From assembly GCA_029432775.1 (NCBI GenBank), contig JAROAZ010000005.1, positions 186,001 to 250,000 on the forward strand: DNA of 64,000 bases. The letters run 5' to 3'. How positions within the stretch are numbered: the first letter of the stretch is position 1; each line of letters starts with the position of its first letter. Both the position numbers and the translations under genes were made by a program. The stretch comes from Pontiellaceae bacterium B12227 (GTDB lineage: Bacteria; Verrucomicrobiota; Kiritimatiellia; Kiritimatiellales; Pontiellaceae). Under the pieces are notes generated by a model that worked only from the letters and a program-made list of their open reading frames with translations, searched no databases and was not told the DNA's origin. This document shows, in pieces, positions 62,201 through 64,000 of the stretch.

Positions 62201-63516
62201 TTATCTTCCAGAAACTCTCCAACACATCAAACTATGGCTACTCGCTGGATATCAACGAGCCGGCCGAATTCAACAACACCATGGCCTTTGTCAGCGAGAA
62301 TGTTTTGACGGTTTGGGTGAACAATATGACCAATATCAGCACAGTGGCCGAGATCGATATCGGCAACCATGCGATGGCGGGCTCGACGATTAATTATACC
62401 CAATGGAACGAATCGCTGGCGGTCGAAGGTGTGGACGGCTCATTTTCAGCCTTAAGCAGTACCAACTTCGCCGCGGCCATCGAAGGGGAATCGCTTTACT
62501 GCTTCGAAATTCCTCTTGTGGACAACGAAGATAACTTCCCGTTCGTTCAGGCGGAGAACTATGACTCCATTTCCGGGGCAACGGATCAGAGCACCTATGT
62601 GACGTTTAATGCCGGCAGCTCTGAAACGTCTTATGATCTGGATATCACCAAGACCTATCCACATGACGTTGCCTTCCGGGTTTCTTCTGAAAGCGCGGAT
62701 ATTGCTTTCGATATTTATAACGGCACGACCCTGCTTGCTTCGGTCGACCGCCCGGCAACCGGCGGCGCCCTGAATTGGACCACCATCTATAAAACGCTAA
62801 TGCTCGACGGCGGACCGATGGAGCTGCGTATTGTGGCGGCCAATGGCGGATGGAGCCTCGACTGGATCGCGTTCGACCGGCAGTTCTATTCCACCGGGTC
62901 GGAGCTGGACAATATCGCACTGGATCAGACCTACGATGCCAGCAATGTCTATCAGGGCAACACGACTTATGGTGCAGACAAAGCCTTCGATGGAAATCGC
63001 ACCTCCCGATGGGCAACGGACTCCAATCCGGCCTGGCTCGAAGTCGAGTTCCAGTCGCCGACGACCGTCAACGCATTCTCCATGTACGAATACCAAAACC
63101 GCACGACGGGGTTTGAGATTCAGTACAGTGATGATGGTGCAACCTGGTATACGGCCTATACAGGAGGAAATCCGGAGGATGATGTGGTTTATGGATTCCC
63201 GACCGTGACAGCAAGGTTCTTCCGCTACCAGTCGATCACCTCCAGCGGCAATCCGTCCATCTATGAGTTGGAGTTCTATCATGATCCATACTTCGCGGAC
63301 TGGGATCCAGCTGTGGCTTCTATGACGCTGGACGGCAGTTCCGTGTCACTCGAGTGGTCGGGTGTGGAGGGTTCAACCTATGCCCTGCAGAGTACGACCA
63401 ATCTGGTGGATGGATTCACGACCGTCGAGTCAGGCATCCCTGTGCATGAAGCTACGAATATGAACACCATCGCAACACCGGATGATGCCGCATTCTACCG
63501 GGTCATACTGGAGTAA
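59287..63516 (+). CDS. Giant exported GH30-like glycosidase with two solenoid modules, CBM6 and F5/8 C
   Basis: The 1409-residue protein is the largest here. After the signal peptide (cleavage near SAYA) come two copies of the shared module (about 30-322 and 326-622). A TIM-barrel with its beta-sandwich follows (about 627-1075). It resembles clan A endo-glycanases of the GH30 type: RYGVDYERLSYWKGSG at its start, candidate acid/base Glu at about 791 in LDLTNEWQSN and candidate nucleophile Glu at about 913 in IWQTEVHGWK. A CBM6-like module (about 1080-1200, FVQAENYDSISGA, GGWSLDWIAFD), an F5/8 type C module (about 1207-1335, DKAFDGNRTSRWATDSN) and the common C-terminal domain (FYRVILE) end it. 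It probably cuts inside a polymer at the cell surface. The exact GH family needs a profile search. Confidence 0.83.
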   Translation: MRKLLYRKATVTLAIASLCMGGARSAYAESWDGGGADNEFSTALNWNNDVIPTNNTADINGAYTVERSVDIVCTRTFVSGGATLNVTGGTHNDNLSGANKYNFIGSSSAGTVNQSGGSYSIGHGLRVGGNNASSDAEYNLTGGTLAVYRGSSSAIEPTNPGGRPSLEVGGTAGTGQFEITGGAFETRAGVHIGATGTFSVQGSAASSIGIGSNQDGDGLWLQKAGGTLKVGINIGGITKILIDEVDGDGGQQVTFEAGALLDVDYFGAGEGGGTWTVMELENGDITNNGLAFASSVDTNIWSFAIDNTGVNGLLTVTAEGDSVVREPGDVTWDGEVSSDWWNPLNWDSDDGLIAGDNAFIDFGPVDFSSGTSSNLNALKIRAGTLNISDGVFKATNHANRESWIGDTSGTTGMVNQTGGDTDINAMEIGRSSGSTGFYNLTAGDFKIGRGVSDFSLFLGSNRGGNAAGDGTFTVSGGSFITRTGVKLGDGTSAGTGTFEVFGSECTSIGVGLSGSGDGYWEQYAGSTLRVGIELGLTGVTKVYLEDYEDDGGTYATFEAGSLLDVGYYNGGYGGGTWTVMEVENGAITNNGLAFAPGVNAGVWSFNIDNSGANGKLTVTAAGDPAPPQIDVTLHVGDTRNQMMRYGVDYERLSYWKGSGLGPVPDWTVNDCNIDYIRTAVHSGYELTENVYDLDAYFGDVSGDSKDKIIPMMTAMQNANPHIKWFASPRPLNSTVSGASWQPYPIWITGAPIPSSEAFDFDDIKCAQYLIRYLRLMKHYGFKISYLDLTNEWQSNIAGGRITQADARDLVEYMKAYIADPSSYQADVDPTGFYATNYPELEDGDMPLIVAPSSWEFSQGESWISNLNTDAKKNAIDIASSHNTNRDEGSGTEQSFADQVHTTLGADTEIWQTEVHGWKHLHGANEVTSFDHMMRAIRAGFSGLNGWLALAESDGHTYLWWTSSKVTRGVKHFIFQKLSNTSNYGYSLDINEPAEFNNTMAFVSENVLTVWVNNMTNISTVAEIDIGNHAMAGSTINYTQWNESLAVEGVDGSFSALSSTNFAAAIEGESLYCFEIPLVDNEDNFPFVQAENYDSISGATDQSTYVTFNAGSSETSYDLDITKTYPHDVAFRVSSESADIAFDIYNGTTLLASVDRPATGGALNWTTIYKTLMLDGGPMELRIVAANGGWSLDWIAFDRQFYSTGSELDNIALDQTYDASNVYQGNTTYGADKAFDGNRTSRWATDSNPAWLEVEFQSPTTVNAFSMYEYQNRTTGFEIQYSDDGATWYTAYTGGNPEDDVVYGFPTVTARFFRYQSITSSGNPSIYELEFYHDPYFADWDPAVASMTLDGSSVSLEWSGVEGSTYALQSTTNLVDGFTTVESGIPVHEATNMNTIATPDDAAFYRVILE

Positions 63517-63574
63517 AAAGGATGATCGGGAATAGAGCCCGACCGTATCCAGCTTAAGATGTATTGAATACGTT

Positions 63575-63605
63575 GAAGTCCAGTATCGTCATGATGCTGG
63601 GCTTC
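63575..63605 (+). terminator. Probable hairpin terminator
   Basis: GAAGTCCAGTATC and GATGCTGGGCTTC pair (one mismatch, one G-T) around GTCAT. There is no clear T run, so the call is modest. A smaller hairpin TCGGG/CCCGA lies at 63526-63542. Confidence 0.45.
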
Positions 63606-63639
63606 AGAACTATTAGATCATGAAAACAGGCCGCGGAAG

Positions 63640-63819
63640 ATGACGATAAGACGTAGTTGGATAATAGCATTGCCCTTTCTTTTACTGGCCAACGCTACGC
63701 TTTATGCGGCGACCGTCACATTTACAGGTGCGACCGGCAGTGATTGGGCAACAGGTTCGAGCAGACGGGCGAAAGTTCGGAAATCAATTATCCGGAAATG
63801 GGCGGTTTCGTCATCCTAA
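63640..63819 (+). pseudogene. Broken start of a solenoid protein (59 codons)
   Basis: The frame begins with a good signal peptide, MTIRRSWIIALPFLLLANAT, then TVTFTGATGSDWATGSS. This matches the start of the next gene (DVSYTGVTGGEWATGTN), after which it loses the family pattern and stops. In another frame, DNA from about 63760 encodes a plausible protein end (TGESSEINYPEMGGFVILRR) that stops at 63836, overlapping the next start as ATGA. The likely history is a large internal deletion that fused the first codons of a solenoid gene out of frame to the last codons of the same or another gene. It could also be a short live ORF, but that seems unlikely. Confidence 0.6.
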
Positions 63820-63835
63820 GACGAGGAGAACTATG

Positions 63836-64000
63836 ATGTTTCATTATACTAAGCAGAAGTTAACGGTACTTTTATTATCTCTAGGCAGTTTATCCGTGTA
63901 TGCGGCTGACGTCAGTTATACCGGCGTAACTGGCGGGGAGTGGGCGACCGGTACAAACTGGAGCAGTGCGACGTATCCCTCCAGCAGTGATATCGCATTT
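63836..64000 (+). CDS. Start of an exported solenoid protein, 3' end outside window
   Basis: Only 55 codons are visible. A signal peptide (MFHYTKQKLTVLLLSLGSLSVYA) is followed by ADVSYTGVTGGEWATGTNWS, the standard opening of the Trp-rich strand-repeat modules in this window. AGGAG at 63824-63828 fits ATG 63836; ATG 63833 is also possible and overlaps the stop of the broken frame upstream. It continues the run of solenoid proteins beyond the window. Confidence 0.78.
   Translation, partial: MFHYTKQKLTVLLLSLGSLSVYAADVSYTGVTGGEWATGTNWSSATYPSSSDIAF

Overview
The window is a polysaccharide-degradation island from a PVC-type bacterium, most like the marine Kiritimatiellota (Pontiella-like). That placement is an inference from content: six S1 sulfatases, several heparinase-type lyases, giant secreted beta-solenoid proteins, one PEP-CTERM tail, and LuxR-type two-component systems, with no SusC/SusD pair. 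Base composition looks moderately GC-rich. No rRNA, tRNA, CRISPR array or intact insertion sequence was seen.

Layout. 1-7.5 kb: the end of a lamin-tail-domain protein, a heparinase II/III-like lyase, two tandem DUF6250-like lipoproteins, a sulfatase and a GH43-like beta-propeller protein. 7.5-10.1 kb (minus): response regulator and histidine kinase with discoidin-like sensor. 10.3-18.5 kb: a GH172 (DUF2961) protein and four sulfatases. 18.6-21.2 kb (minus): a second, paralogous regulator/kinase pair. 21.4-28 kb: a multidomain sulfatase and a beta-solenoid protein. 28.1-37.2 kb: an unassigned membrane-anchored protein and two tandem heparinase paralogues. 37.5-40.2 kb: a cytoplasmic GH39 glycosidase converging on a LacI-type repressor. 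40.5-64 kb: six very large exported modular proteins (autotransporter-type strand repeats, parallel beta-helices, a GH30-like barrel, CBM6 and F5/8 C modules), then a broken gene and the start of another solenoid protein.

How it fits together (inference). Exported lyases, sulfatases and surface modular enzymes would depolymerise and desulfate a sulfated glycan. The GH39 enzyme would finish imported fragments in the cytoplasm. The two sensor systems and the LacI repressor would gate expression. No transporter and no sulfatase-maturation enzyme lies in the window.

The strongest unexplained signals are at DNA level. (1) A 14-bp palindromic operator, GTTA-N6-TAAC type, lies upstream of lacI itself and of at least seven enzyme or solenoid genes, twice as a pair with exactly 77 bp spacing. 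(2) A 15-bp palindrome, TTCCA-N5-TGGAA, occurs 18 times, in intergenic DNA and in all three codon frames, where about 0.06 would be expected by chance. At protein level, a roughly 270-residue solenoid module occurs six times in front of different partners, and many proteins share a C-terminal domain that may be a surface-sorting signal.
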